DNA of 47,197 bases from Gammaproteobacteria bacterium (GTDB taxonomy: Bacteria > Pseudomonadota > Gammaproteobacteria > Steroidobacterales > Steroidobacteraceae), in NCBI GenBank assembly GCA_013289615.1, contig JABCZO010000033.1:1-47197 (forward strand), written 5' to 3'. Within the stretch, counting starts at the first letter, position 1. Each line of letters begins with the position of its first letter. Below are positions 27,707 through 36,685 of this stretch, one piece after another. The notes under the pieces are model-generated. The model was given only the letters and a program-made list of their open reading frames with translations, was not told where the DNA came from and ran no database searches. The translations under genes were made by a program, and so were the position numbers.

Positions 27707-28612
27707 ATGGGCAAAGACATCGAGCTTGCGATCCTGTTCGCCGACGTGGTGGGTTCCACCCGCCTGTTCGAGATCATGGGCGACCAGCGCGCCCGCGACA
27801 TGGTCGCCACCTGCCTGGAGGTGATGCGCGAAGCCACCGAGCAGCACAGCGGCAGCGTGATCAAGACCATCGGTGATGAGGTGATGTCCACGTTCCCGAC
27901 CGCGGACGATGCGCTGAACGCAGCCGGTGAGATGCAGAAACAGATCGCCGCCCATACCGAGTTGCGCGTGGACGGTCAGCCGGTGGCGATCCGCATCGGC
28001 TGTCATTTCGGCCCGGTGGTGCTGGAGGCCCGCGACGTGTTCGGCTCCAGCGTGCACACCGCCAACCGCATGACCAGTCAGGCCAAGGCGGGGCAGATCA
28101 TCACCACTGCGGCGACCGTCGAACGCTTATCGCCCGAGTGGCGCGCCTCGGTAAGGCAGATCGATGTCGCCACGATCCGCGGCCAGGGCGGAGAGATCGC
28201 GCTGTACGAGGTTTTGTGGCAGACCGAGGACGTCACCAGCATGCTGCCGGCGATCGCGATGACCGGGCGCGAGAATCGCAAGCCGCAGCGTCTGCGCCTG
28301 ACGGTGCTGGAGCGCGAAGTGGTCCTTGATGACCAGCGACCGCTAGTCAACATCGGCCGCGCCGATGACAACGACATCGTGATCCGCGGCAATCTGATCT
28401 CTCGCGTGCATGCGAGCATCGAGCTGAGCCGCAACCGCTTCACGCTCACCGATCAGAGCACCAACGGCACGTTCGTGCAGATCAGCGGTGAGGAGGAGGC
28501 GTTCGTGCGCCGCGACAGCCTGGCGATCAAGGGCGAGGGCATGATCGGCCTGGGACGGATCCCGGATCGCGACTCGCCGCTGACGATTTATTTCGTCTGC
28601 GAGGAGTGCTAG
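27707..28612 (+). CDS. Class III nucleotide cyclase-FHA domain fusion
   Basis: Soluble protein of 301 residues. Residues 5-175 are a class III adenylate/guanylate cyclase domain with both metal-binding aspartates, Asp13 in ILFADVVGST and Asp57 in TIGDEVM, and a substrate-specifying Lys53 in VIKTIGDE, which favours ATP. Residues about 195-290 are an FHA domain with the phosphothreonine-binding set: Gly217-Arg218, SRVHA (232-236) and STNGT (251-255). Cyclase activity could thus be recruited to or controlled by a threonine-phosphorylated partner (inference). It lies 48 bp after dusA. Its stop shares the four bases CTAG (28609-28612) with the stop of the convergent pckG. Confidence 0.88.
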   Translation: MGKDIELAILFADVVGSTRLFEIMGDQRARDMVATCLEVMREATEQHSGSVIKTIGDEVMSTFPTADDALNAAGEMQKQIAAHTELRVDGQPVAIRIGCHFGPVVLEARDVFGSSVHTANRMTSQAKAGQIITTAATVERLSPEWRASVRQIDVATIRGQGGEIALYEVLWQTEDVTSMLPAIAMTGRENRKPQRLRLTVLEREVVLDDQRPLVNIGRADDNDIVIRGNLISRVHASIELSRNRFTLTDQSTNGTFVQISGEEEAFVRRDSLAIKGEGMIGLGRIPDRDSPLTIYFVCEEC

Positions 28613-30387
28613 GCGGCCGCAAGCCGGCGTGCGACCTCGTCGATTTCCGCCAGCATCGCGTCCGGCAGGTGCGAGCCGAATTCCAGCAGGTACTGGCGAA
28701 AACTCGCGATCTCCTTGCGCCACGCGGCATTGGGTACTGCGGTCAGTTCGGTGAGCGCCTCGGGGCTGATATCGAGGCCGGCGGTGTTGAGCTCGCCGGT
28801 AAGCGGCATATTGCCGATCGGGGTCTCGACGGCGCCCGCGCTGCCGGCACAGCGATCGAGGATCCAGGCCAGCACGCGCAGATTCTCGCCAAAGCCCGGC
28901 CACAGGAACTTACCGGCTGCGTTCTGCCGGAACCAGTTGACATGGAAGATGCGCGGCGGATTCTTCAGCGCCGCGCCAACGGCAAGCCAGTGCGCCCAAT
29001 AGTCGCCAAAGTTGTAGCCGGCGAACGGCTTCATCGCCATCGGATCGCGCCGCACGACGCCGACCTGGCCGGCGGCGGCGGCGGTGGTTTCCGAGGCCAC
29101 CGAGGCGCCGACCAGTACGCCGTGTTGCCAGCTGCGCGCCTCGTAGACCAGGGGGGCGAGTTCGCGCCGGCGGCCGCCGAAGATCAGCGCCGAGATCGGC
29201 ACGCCGCGCGGGTCTTCCGCCTCACGGCCGTACGCCGGGTTTTGCGATGCGGCGACGGTAAAGCGCGAATTGGGGTGCGCGGCCGGCCCGTTGTCCGGAT
29301 TGTAGGGGCGGCCGAGCCAGTCGGTGAGCGGGCGCCCCTCGGTGCGGCCTTCCCACCACGGCTCGTTGTCGGCGGTCAGCCCCACATTGGTGAACAGCGT
29401 GTCGCGGCGAATCATCTGGTCGGCGTTGCGGTTGGTGCTGGCGTTGGTGCCGGGCACGACACCGAAATAGCCCGACTCGGGATTGATGGCCCACAGCCGT
29501 CCGTCCGGACCGGGCTGCAGCCAGGCGATGTCATCGCCGATCGTGAATACTTTCCAGCCCGGCAGCGAGGCTGGAGGGATCAGCATCGCCAGGTTGGTCT
29601 TGCCGCAGGCCGACGGAAACGCCGCGGCCACGTAGTGGGTCTCGCCGCGCGGATTCTGCAGACCGACGATCAGCATGTGCTCGGCAAGCCAGCCCTCATC
29701 GCGTGCCTGCCAGCTGGCGATGCGCAGCGCGTGGCATTTCTTGCCCAGCAGCGCATTGCCGCCGTAGCCGGAGCCGAAGCTCTCGATCGACAGCTCCTCG
29801 GGGTAGTGCATGATGAAGCGGCGCGCCGGATCCAGATCGCCGATCGAGTGCAGGCCGCGCACAAAGCCGCCTTCGGTCGCGATGCGCTCCAGCGCCGCCC
29901 GTCCCATGCGCGTCATGATCGCCATGTTGAGCACGACATAGGCGCTGTCGGTGATCTCGACTCCGCAGCGCGCGTAGGGCGAGTCGAGCGGCCCCATGCA
30001 ATAGGGCAGCACGTACATGGTGCGGCCGCGCATGCTGCCGCGGAACAGCTCACGCATCTTGGCGCGGGCGGCGGCCGGATCCATCCAGTTGTTGTTCGGA
30101 CCGGCGGCGTCCTTGGAACGCGAGCAGATATAGGTCAGGTGCTCGACGCGCGCGACATCGCTGGGATTGGAGCGATACAGGCAGCAGCCCGGAAAGCTCT
30201 TCTGGTTGAGCTCGCGCAGCTCGCCGCGCGCCAGCAGTTCGCCGCGCAGGCGCTGCTCCTCCGCCGCCGATCCGTCGCACCAGTAGACCCGGTCCGGCTG
30301 CGTCAGCTGCTGCACACCCGCGACCCAGTCGGCGACGTTATTGGACACTTCCGAAAGGCCAGCGAAGGTGTGGAGAGCGGTCGCCAT
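28609..30387 (-). CDS. pckG: Phosphoenolpyruvate carboxykinase (GTP)
   Basis: Converts oxaloacetate and GTP to phosphoenolpyruvate and CO2, the first committed step of gluconeogenesis; 592 residues, typical of the GTP form. SACGKTNLAM is the kinase P-loop with the hyper-reactive Cys of the GTP class. EHLTYICSRSKDAAGPNNNW, GSMRGRTMYVLPYCMGP, SFGSGYGGNALLGKKCHALR, NPESGYFGVVPGT, FGGRRRELAPLVYEA and GYNFGDYWAHWL are all diagnostic. Enterobacteria use the ATP form, so this helps place the organism. The gene overlaps the cyclase-FHA stop by four bases and is divergent from yoaA. Confidence 0.96.
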   Translation of the reverse strand: MATALHTFAGLSEVSNNVADWVAGVQQLTQPDRVYWCDGSAAEEQRLRGELLARGELRELNQKSFPGCCLYRSNPSDVARVEHLTYICSRSKDAAGPNNNWMDPAAARAKMRELFRGSMRGRTMYVLPYCMGPLDSPYARCGVEITDSAYVVLNMAIMTRMGRAALERIATEGGFVRGLHSIGDLDPARRFIMHYPEELSIESFGSGYGGNALLGKKCHALRIASWQARDEGWLAEHMLIVGLQNPRGETHYVAAAFPSACGKTNLAMLIPPASLPGWKVFTIGDDIAWLQPGPDGRLWAINPESGYFGVVPGTNASTNRNADQMIRRDTLFTNVGLTADNEPWWEGRTEGRPLTDWLGRPYNPDNGPAAHPNSRFTVAASQNPAYGREAEDPRGVPISALIFGGRRRELAPLVYEARSWQHGVLVGASVASETTAAAAGQVGVVRRDPMAMKPFAGYNFGDYWAHWLAVGAALKNPPRIFHVNWFRQNAAGKFLWPGFGENLRVLAWILDRCAGSAGAVETPIGNMPLTGELNTAGLDISPEALTELTAVPNAAWRKEIASFRQYLLEFGSHLPDAMLAEIDEVARRLAAA

Positions 30388-30521
30388 GTCGTATCCTCAA
30401 CGCTTGGGTGAAGCCGAGCCAGGAAAAAAACGGAGCGCGTTACGAACTTTCTCGATTATACCGGTGGGCCCTCAGATTTACGGATTTTTGCAGCTTTCAA
30501 ATTATCCGGCTGGGTATTACG

Positions 30522-32510
30522 TTGAACCTCGAGGCAATCCTGGGCGCGGCCGGTCCGCTGACGCGCGCCCTGGAAGGCTTTACACCTCGTCCGGCCCAGC
30601 AGCAAATGGCAGCGCGCATCGACGCGGCGCTGCGCGCACGCGAGGTGCTGCTGGTCGAGGCTGGTACCGGTACCGGAAAGACTTATGCGTATCTGGTGCC
30701 TGCGTTGCTATCGGGTCTGCGGGTATTGATATCGACCGGCACACGAACCCTCCAGGACCAGCTGTTCCATCGCGACCTGCCGCTGCTTGCCGGGGCGCTG
30801 GGACGCCCGGCACGCGTTGCGCTGCTCAAAGGCAGATCGAATTATCTGTGCCGCGCGCGGCTGGCGGACATAGGGCGGCAGGACGAGCTGTTGCCGGTAT
30901 CCGCCGACGTGCTGCTCGGCCGGATCCGCGACTGGTCGCAGGCGACACGCAGCGGTGACCTGGCAGAGCTGCCTGAACTGTCCGATACCGATCCGGTGCG
31001 GCTCCGGATCACCTCGACCCGCGAGAACTGCAGCGGCACGCGCTGCAGCGAGATCGGGCGCTGCCATGTGTTCGAGGCGCGGCGCGACGCGATGGACGCC
31101 GATATCGTCGTGGTCAACCACCATCTGCTGCTGGCCGACATGGCACTCAAAGAAGAGGGCTTCGGCGACCTGCTGCCGAGCGTCGATGCGGTGGTGCTCG
31201 ACGAGGCACACCAGCTGCCCGATCTGGCGAGCGAGTTCTTCGGCGTCAGCGTCAGCAGTCGACAGCTCGAGCTGCTGCTCACCGACCTCAAGCGCGAGCC
31301 CGGCAGCGCCGAGCTGGCCTCGGCGCCGGCGTCGAACCTGGAGCGATCGCTGGCTGCGGTGCACGCGCTGCTTGGGCGTGCCGACCGGCACCTGGGCTTC
31401 AGCGAGCTGCGCGCGGAGGTTCACGCGGCGCTGCGCACGCTGCAGCGCGCCTGCCGCGAACTGGGAGCGACGCTCGAGGCGAGTTGCCCGCCGCCTGGCC
31501 TGCAGACCATCGCCACGCGGGCACGCACGCTGGCCGCGGCGCTGCGACAGGTCATCAGCCCGCCAGAGGACGTGCATGCTGACAGTGACAGTGACGGCGA
31601 GGGTGTCGGCGAGGCAGGGGGCGAGAAAGCCGCGGCGGCGAGCGTCGCCGGCGCGCGCACGCTGTCCACGCACGCCCGTGGCTTTGTGCTGCGCCTGCTG
31701 CCGTACGAGATCGCCAGCCGCTTCCAGGCGCAGCTCGTGCAAGGCCGCAACGCGTGGATCTTTACTTCGGCGACACTGGCGGTCGGCGATGACTTCAGTC
31801 ACTTCGCCAGCCGGCTGGGCCTGACGGGCGCGGCGGCGCTGCGCCTCGACAGTCCGTTCGATTATTCGCGCCAGGCGTTGCTGTATCTGCCGCAGGGACT
31901 GCCGCCGCCTTCCGATCCGGGTTTCAGCGACGCGGTGATCCAGGTCGCGCTGCCGTTGCTCGAGAGCGCCGGCGGCGGCGCGTTCGTGCTGTTCACCAGC
32001 CACCGCGCGCTGCGCCATGCCGCGCAGCGGCTCACCGAGGCGCTGCCGGCCGAGCTGCCGCTGCTGGTTCAGGGCAGCGCGCCGCGCGAGCTGCTGTTGC
32101 GTCGTTTTCGCGCCAGCGGGCGCGCGGTGCTGCTCGGCACCGCGAGCTTCTGGGAAGGAGTGGATGTGCAGGGACCGGCGCTGCGTCTGGTGATCATCGA
32201 CAAGCTGCCGTTCGCATCGCCCGAGGACCCGGTGGTGCGCGCGCGCATCGAATACCTGAAGACCAGGGGTGGCAACGCCTTCAGGGACTACCAGCTGCCT
32301 GAGGCGGTGCTGGCGCTGAAGCAGGGTGTCGGGCGGCTGATCCGCAGCGAACAGGATCGCGGCGTGGTGGTGATCTGCGATCCGCGCATGAGCGAGCGCG
32401 CCTACGGCCGCATCTTTCGCGCCAGCCTGCCGCCGATGCCCACCACGCAGGCCAGCGCCGTGGTGCTGCAGCGACTGCGTGAGCTCAGCTGTGAAACTGC
32501 TGGCACTTGA
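30522..32510 (+). CDS. yoaA: ATP-dependent FeS helicase YoaA (DinG/XPD-like)
   Basis: Superfamily 2 DNA helicase with an iron-sulfur cluster, 662 residues from TTG 30522. VEAGTGTGKTYAYLVPAL is Walker A, and VVLDEAHQLPDLAS is the DEAH box. The four cluster cysteines are in NYLC, ENC, GTRC and GRCHVF, followed by VVNHHLLLAD. Helicase motifs IV-VI appear as FVLFTSHRAL, GTASFWEGVDVQGPAL and QGVGRLIRSEQDRGVVVICDPR. TTG is preferred because the 114 bases back to GTG 30408 are AT-rich and translate to sequence unlike the family; YoaA proteins begin about 20 residues before the RPAQQQM segment. E. coli also has yoaA next to tsaB. Confidence 0.92.
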   Translation: MNLEAILGAAGPLTRALEGFTPRPAQQQMAARIDAALRAREVLLVEAGTGTGKTYAYLVPALLSGLRVLISTGTRTLQDQLFHRDLPLLAGALGRPARVALLKGRSNYLCRARLADIGRQDELLPVSADVLLGRIRDWSQATRSGDLAELPELSDTDPVRLRITSTRENCSGTRCSEIGRCHVFEARRDAMDADIVVVNHHLLLADMALKEEGFGDLLPSVDAVVLDEAHQLPDLASEFFGVSVSSRQLELLLTDLKREPGSAELASAPASNLERSLAAVHALLGRADRHLGFSELRAEVHAALRTLQRACRELGATLEASCPPPGLQTIATRARTLAAALRQVISPPEDVHADSDSDGEGVGEAGGEKAAAASVAGARTLSTHARGFVLRLLPYEIASRFQAQLVQGRNAWIFTSATLAVGDDFSHFASRLGLTGAAALRLDSPFDYSRQALLYLPQGLPPPSDPGFSDAVIQVALPLLESAGGGAFVLFTSHRALRHAAQRLTEALPAELPLLVQGSAPRELLLRRFRASGRAVLLGTASFWEGVDVQGPALRLVIIDKLPFASPEDPVVRARIEYLKTRGGNAFRDYQLPEAVLALKQGVGRLIRSEQDRGVVVICDPRMSERAYGRIFRASLPPMPTTQASAVVLQRLRELSCETAGT

Positions 32511-33180
32511 TACCTCTACCGAGCTGTGCTCGGCCGCCGTGTGGCTCGATGGCGCAATGATCGCGCGCGAGGCGAGCCGGCAGCGCGGCCATAGCGAGCT
32601 GATCCTGCCGATGATCGAGGACCTGCTGCGCGAAGCCGGTGTTGGACTCGCGCAGCTGGATGCGATCGCGTTCGGACGCGGCCCCGGGGCGTTCACCGGC
32701 GTGCGTCTGGCCGCCGGCGTCGCGCAGGGACTGGCGTTCGCGCTCGACCTGCCGCTGATGCCGATCTCGGATCTGCGGGCGCTCGCGGCCCAGGCACTGC
32801 TGCAGGCGGGCGCACCGCGGCGCGCTTTGATCTGCCAGGATGCGCGTATGGACGAGGTCTATTGGGGGTGCTTCGAGCGCCCATGCGATGCGGTGTGCGC
32901 GCTGGGACCCGAAGCGGTCGCAGCCCCCGGAAAGGTCGCGTTGCCGTCGGCCTGGGACGGGGCAGCGGTGTCAGGCGCGGGCTCAGGCTTCGCAGCCTAT
33001 GGTCCGCTGCTGGCCGCGGTCGCGCGCCAACTGACGTCGGTATTGCCCGAACTTCGGCCGCGGGCGAGGGAAATCGCACTGCTGGCGGCCGCTGACGGCC
33101 TGGCGAGCGCCATTCCGGCCGAGCAGGCGCAGCCGGTGTATCTGCGTGATGATGTCGCGCGGCCGGCTTCATCGAACTGA
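32491..33180 (+). CDS. tsaB: tRNA threonylcarbamoyladenosine biosynthesis protein TsaB
   Basis: Non-catalytic partner of TsaD and TsaE in forming N6-threonylcarbamoyladenosine at position 37 of ANN-decoding tRNAs; 229 residues. The ASKHA-fold signatures [27 protein letters not shown] and [22 protein letters not shown] are all present. GTG 32491 (MKLLALD) is preferred to a GTG four codons upstream. It overlaps the yoaA 3' end by 20 bases, so the two are probably co-translated. The acetyltransferase gene rimI, which often follows tsaB, is absent here and phoB follows instead. Confidence 0.93.
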   Translation: MKLLALDTSTELCSAAVWLDGAMIAREASRQRGHSELILPMIEDLLREAGVGLAQLDAIAFGRGPGAFTGVRLAAGVAQGLAFALDLPLMPISDLRALAAQALLQAGAPRRALICQDARMDEVYWGCFERPCDAVCALGPEAVAAPGKVALPSAWDGAAVSGAGSGFAAYGPLLAAVARQLTSVLPELRPRAREIALLAAADGLASAIPAEQAQPVYLRDDVARPASSN

Positions 33181-33194
33181 CAAATTCCTGCGCC

Positions 33195-33212
33195 GCGTCA
33201 TACGACTGCAAC
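33195..33212 (+). promoter_or_regulatory. Candidate Pho box upstream of phoB
   Basis: GCGTCAT ACGA CTGCAAC matches the two 7-bp halves of the PhoB site (CTGTCAT, four bases, CTGTCAY) at five positions each, with correct spacing. A weak -10 (TAAGGT, 33223-33228) stands ten bases downstream and the phoB start 38 bases downstream. PhoB autoregulation is usual in the family. The match is modest. Confidence 0.45.
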
Positions 33213-33250
33213 ATATGGTCTCTAAGGTTCGCCTGCAGGCTTCCAAGCAT

Positions 33251-33949
33251 ATGACTTCAAAGCAGATTTTAGTTGTCGAGGACGAGCGGCCAATCCGCGA
33301 GATGATCGCGTTCGGCCTGAGGCGCGCCGGCTTCGAAGTGCGCGAGGCGGAGGACTGCCGGACGGCCAGGGCAGCCCTCGCCGATCGCCGGCCCGACCTG
33401 ATCCTGATCGACTGGATGCTGCCCGACAACAGTGGGCTGGAGCTGACCCGTTCGCTCAAACGCGAGCGCGATACCCGGGACCTGCCGGTCATCATGCTGA
33501 CCGCACGTGCCGAGGAGGTCGATAAGGTCACCGGGCTGGATGGCGGTGCCGACGACTATATGACCAAGCCGTTCTCACCGCGTGAGCTGATTGCACGGGT
33601 GAACGCGGTGCTGCGGCGCAGCGGCGGCCAGGATGAAGCCGAGCTGGTGCGGGTGGACGAGCTGACGCTCGATCGTGCCGGCCATCGCGTCGTCGCCGGC
33701 GATCGTACCGTCACCCTCGGACCCACCGAGTACCGGCTGCTGGAGTTCTTCATGACGCATCCGGAACGCGTCTACAGTCGCGAGCAGCTGCTCGATCGCG
33801 TCTGGGGTGGCAATGTGTACGTCGAAGAGCGCACCATCGATGTCCATATCCGGCGTCTGCGCAAGGCACTCGAGGACTTCGGCTACGATCGGCTGGTACA
33901 GACTGTGCGCGGCGCGGGTTATCGTTTTTCGGCGCGGGCGGATGCCTGA
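33251..33949 (+). CDS. phoB: Phosphate regulon response regulator PhoB
   Basis: OmpR-type response regulator activated by PhoR during phosphate limitation; 232 residues. Receiver domain with acidic pocket VVEDERP, phosphoacceptor Asp54 in [14 protein letters not shown] and [10 protein letters not shown]. The winged-helix DNA-binding domain contains [48 protein letters not shown] and [11 protein letters not shown], nearly the same as in E. coli PhoB, so DNA specificity should be conserved. ATG 33251 is chosen because the receiver starts a few residues later. A longer frame reaching back into tsaB is not credible. Confidence 0.97.
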   Translation: MTSKQILVVEDERPIREMIAFGLRRAGFEVREAEDCRTARAALADRRPDLILIDWMLPDNSGLELTRSLKRERDTRDLPVIMLTARAEEVDKVTGLDGGADDYMTKPFSPRELIARVNAVLRRSGGQDEAELVRVDELTLDRAGHRVVAGDRTVTLGPTEYRLLEFFMTHPERVYSREQLLDRVWGGNVYVEERTIDVHIRRLRKALEDFGYDRLVQTVRGAGYRFSARADA

Positions 33950-33983
33950 CCGCGTCGTGTAGCAAGGCGGACCCTGGCGACGC

Positions 33984-35312
33984 ATGAATTTCGGCGGTTG
34001 GCTGTCTCTGACCGTGCGATTGACGGTCGCGCTGGCGATCGGACTGGTGCTCGGTCTGATTTTCGGTGTCCCGTGGGCGGCGCTCGCGCTGGTGCTCGCG
34101 ATCGGCTTGGCGATGCAGTGGCTGCACCTGCTGCGCCTGCTGCGCTGGCTGCAGGCCGACCAGACCGAGCTGGCGCCGGAGTTGCCCGGCCCGTGGGGCC
34201 ATCTGGTCGCGATGATCGTGCGGCTCTACCGGCGCAAGCAGTTCCACAAGCAGCGCCTGCTGCGCCTGCTGCGCGAGTTGCGGCGCTCGACCGCGGCGAT
34301 GCCCGACGGCGTCGTGGTGCTCAATCCGCAGGCGGAGATCCTCTGGTTCAACCGCACCGCGGCGCGCCTGCTGGGTTTTCGCGGCAAGACCGACTTCGGG
34401 CTGCGGATCGAGAATCTGGTGCGCCAGCCCGAATTCGTGCGCTATCTGCGCGGCGGCCAATTCGCCACGCCGGTGATCGTGCGCTCCTCGGCGGGCGCCG
34501 AGCAGTACCTGTCGCTGCAGATCGTGCCCTATGGGGCAGGACAATTGCTGACGCTGGTGCGCGACGTGACGCGCGAGGCCAGGCTCGAGGCGATGCGCAA
34601 GGATTTCGTCGCCAACGCCTCGCACGAACTGCGCTCGCCACTGACGGTGATCGCCGGCTACCTGGAGACGCTGACGACGGATGGGGATATCGATCCTGCT
34701 CTGGCCGGCCCGCTGCAGGAGATGCAGCGCCAGGCGCAGCGCATGACCAGCATCGTGCAGGACCTGATCGAACTGTCGCGGCTCGAGTCCTCGGACGCCG
34801 AAGCCGCGCACCAGCCGATCGACGTGGTCGCGTTGATGGCGCAGCTGCGCCAGGACGTGCTCGCCCGTCCGCAGCATCCGGCACAGGTGCAGATACGGGC
34901 CGACTCGAACGCGATGCTGCTGGGCGAGGAACTTCAGATCCACTCGGCATTCGCCAACCTGGTCGAGAATGCCGCCAAGTACACGCCCGCCGACGGTTCG
35001 GTGCAGATCCGCTGGTGGGTGGACGAGGACGGCGGGCATTTTTCCGTGACCGACACCGGTATCGGCATCGCCTCGGAACACATCCCGCGGCTGACGGAAC
35101 GCTTCTACCGTGTCGACGCCGGCCGCAGCCGGGCCACCGGGGGTTCCGGCCTGGGGCTGGCAATCGTCAAGCATGTGCTGCAGCGACACGGCGCGCAGCT
35201 GTCGATCGACAGCCAGGAAGGGCGCGGCAGCACCTTTACCTGCCACTTTCCGAGCGAGCGCCTGCGAGCCGCGATGAACGTCGCCAGCGCCGTTGCGGCC
35301 TCTGTCCAGTAG
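33984..35312 (+). CDS. phoR: Phosphate regulon sensor kinase PhoR
   Basis: Membrane histidine kinase of 442 residues. Two adjoining hydrophobic segments (about 8-45) form the short PhoR membrane anchor with almost no periplasmic loop. A basic linker leads to a PAS domain (about 100-200). The dimerisation box MRKDFVANASHELRSPLTV has His214. The HATPase motifs are LVENAAKYTP (N box), DTGIGI (G1), ERFYRVD (F box) and GGSGLGLAIVKH (G2). The lack of a periplasmic sensor domain fits a kinase that reads the Pst transporter state through PhoU. It lies 34 bp after phoB in the same operon. Confidence 0.96.
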   Translation: MNFGGWLSLTVRLTVALAIGLVLGLIFGVPWAALALVLAIGLAMQWLHLLRLLRWLQADQTELAPELPGPWGHLVAMIVRLYRRKQFHKQRLLRLLRELRRSTAAMPDGVVVLNPQAEILWFNRTAARLLGFRGKTDFGLRIENLVRQPEFVRYLRGGQFATPVIVRSSAGAEQYLSLQIVPYGAGQLLTLVRDVTREARLEAMRKDFVANASHELRSPLTVIAGYLETLTTDGDIDPALAGPLQEMQRQAQRMTSIVQDLIELSRLESSDAEAAHQPIDVVALMAQLRQDVLARPQHPAQVQIRADSNAMLLGEELQIHSAFANLVENAAKYTPADGSVQIRWWVDEDGGHFSVTDTGIGIASEHIPRLTERFYRVDAGRSRATGGSGLGLAIVKHVLQRHGAQLSIDSQEGRGSTFTCHFPSERLRAAMNVASAVAASVQ

Positions 35313-35401
35313 CGCACATTCGCCGTGGGGCTGACCGTAGGGGCAACAAACTATAGTTCAAACTTGCGAACCGCATCGCGTGCGAATGGCGCCGATTGCG
35401 T

Positions 35402-35407
35402 TATATT
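35402..35407 (+). promoter_or_regulatory. Possible -10 element upstream of phoU
   Basis: TATATT stands 43 bases before the first phoU start, inside a 138-bp gap after phoR that is AT-richer than its surroundings. No acceptable -35 or Pho box was found at the right distance. A perfect 10-bp palindrome AACTATAGTT lies upstream at 35350-35359 and could be a binding site. Confidence 0.3.
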
Positions 35408-35450
35408 CACGCCAACGTGCGCAGCGCGATCGAATCATTGAGGCCCGGGC

Positions 35451-36182
35451 ATGCAAGCCGCTGACATTTCCCACCACACCTCGCGACGCTTCAACGAGGA
35501 TCTCGAGCGGGTGCGCAGCAAGGTGCTGGCAATGGGGGGCTTCGTCGAGGACCAGCTCAGCCGCAGCCTGATGTCGCTGGTGGATGCCGACAGCTCGCTC
35601 GGCCGTGCGGTCGCCCGGGACGACTACAAGGTCAACGGTATGGAGGTCTCGATCGACGAGGACTGCAGCCGCATCCTCGCCACCAGATCGCCCGCGGCCG
35701 GCGACCTGCGCATGATCGTCGCGACCATCAAGACCATTACCGACCTCGAGCGCATCGGCGATGAATGCGAGAAGATCGGCCTGATCGCCGCGCGCCTGGC
35801 CACCATCGAGCGGCCGGCCGATCGCTACCGCGAAGTCAAGCACCTCGGGCGCACGGTGCAGATGCTGGTGCACGACACGCTCGATGCGTTTGCCCGGCTC
35901 GATGCGGATGCAGCGCTCAAGACCTGTCGGCAGGACCGGGTGGTTGACGAGGAGTACGAGGCGATTCAGCGCCAGTGCATCACCTTCATGATGGAGGATC
36001 CGCGCACCATCCGGCGCGCGCTCGACGTCATGTGGGTAGTCAGGTCGCTGGAGCGCATCGGCGATCACGCCAAGAACATCTGTGAGTACGTGATCTACAT
36101 GGTGCACGGCAAGGATGTGCGCCATACCTCGCTCGATCATATCGAGCGCGAGCTTGCCGAGCGGGCGGTACGCCAGCCCTGA
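35451..36182 (+). CDS. phoU: Phosphate signalling protein PhoU (copy 1)
   Basis: Helical protein of 243 residues made of two three-helix PhoU repeats (about 15-110 and 120-225). It links the Pst transporter to PhoR and keeps PhoR off when phosphate is plentiful. Both metal-binding E/DxxxD-type clusters are visible, KTITDLERIGDE and WVVRSLERIGDHAKNICEY. The C-terminal GKDVRHTSLDHIE is shared with copy 2. GAGG stands seven bases before ATG 35451. The stop overlaps the dsbB start (TGATG). A second, highly similar copy lies 1.7 kb downstream. Confidence 0.95.
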   Translation: MQAADISHHTSRRFNEDLERVRSKVLAMGGFVEDQLSRSLMSLVDADSSLGRAVARDDYKVNGMEVSIDEDCSRILATRSPAAGDLRMIVATIKTITDLERIGDECEKIGLIAARLATIERPADRYREVKHLGRTVQMLVHDTLDAFARLDADAALKTCRQDRVVDEEYEAIQRQCITFMMEDPRTIRRALDVMWVVRSLERIGDHAKNICEYVIYMVHGKDVRHTSLDHIERELAERAVRQP

Positions 36183-36685
36183 TGCGTCGCGGCCTGAATT
36201 TCCTCGGCTTCGCGCTATGCGCGGCGCTGCTGGGCTACGCCTGGTACGCGCAGGCGGTGCTGCAGCTGGAGCCCTGCCCGCTGTGCATCTTCCAGCGCGT
36301 CGGCGTTGCCGCTGCCGCAGTACTGTTCCTGCTGGCCGCGCTGCATCACCCGAGGCGCTGGGGCGCGCGGCTCTATGGGACGCTGCTGCTGGCCGCGGCG
36401 CTCGCAACCATGGCGGTCGCGGCCCGGCATCTGTGGATCCAGCATCTGCCGGAAGGCTCGGTGCCGGCCTGCGGCGCGACGCTGTCGTACATGCTTGAAA
36501 TCTTCCCGCTCGCGGACGTGATCCGCAAGGTTTTAAGTGGTTCGGGCGAGTGCGCCCGGATCACCTGGTCGTTCCTCGGTGTGTCGATGCCGGGCTGGGT
36601 ATTGCTGGCCGCTGCCGGCCTCGGAGCGCTCGGCGCCTATGCCAATTTCCTCGCACCGGCGCGCCGCGCCGAGCTGGGGCGCTAG
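36182..36685 (+). CDS. dsbB: Disulfide bond formation protein DsbB
   Basis: Inner-membrane quinone reductase that reoxidises DsbA; 167 residues with four membrane helices. The first redox pair is Cys32-Cys35 in EPCPLC, followed by the quinone-contact region IFQRVG. The second pair is Cys97 ([11 protein letters not shown]) and Cys124 (GSGECARI) in the second periplasmic loop. All four essential cysteines are present. It is translationally coupled to phoU, an unusual partner. The stop shares CTAG (36682-36685) with the stop of the convergent dapE. Confidence 0.94.
   Translation: MRRGLNFLGFALCAALLGYAWYAQAVLQLEPCPLCIFQRVGVAAAAVLFLLAALHHPRRWGARLYGTLLLAAALATMAVAARHLWIQHLPEGSVPACGATLSYMLEIFPLADVIRKVLSGSGECARITWSFLGVSMPGWVLLAAAGLGALGAYANFLAPARRAELGR

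Noticed and set aside
33146..33250. N-terminal extension of phoB reaching back into tsaB
   Set aside because: PhoB similarity begins exactly at ATG 33251; the upstream residues are not family-like and overlap the candidate Pho box.
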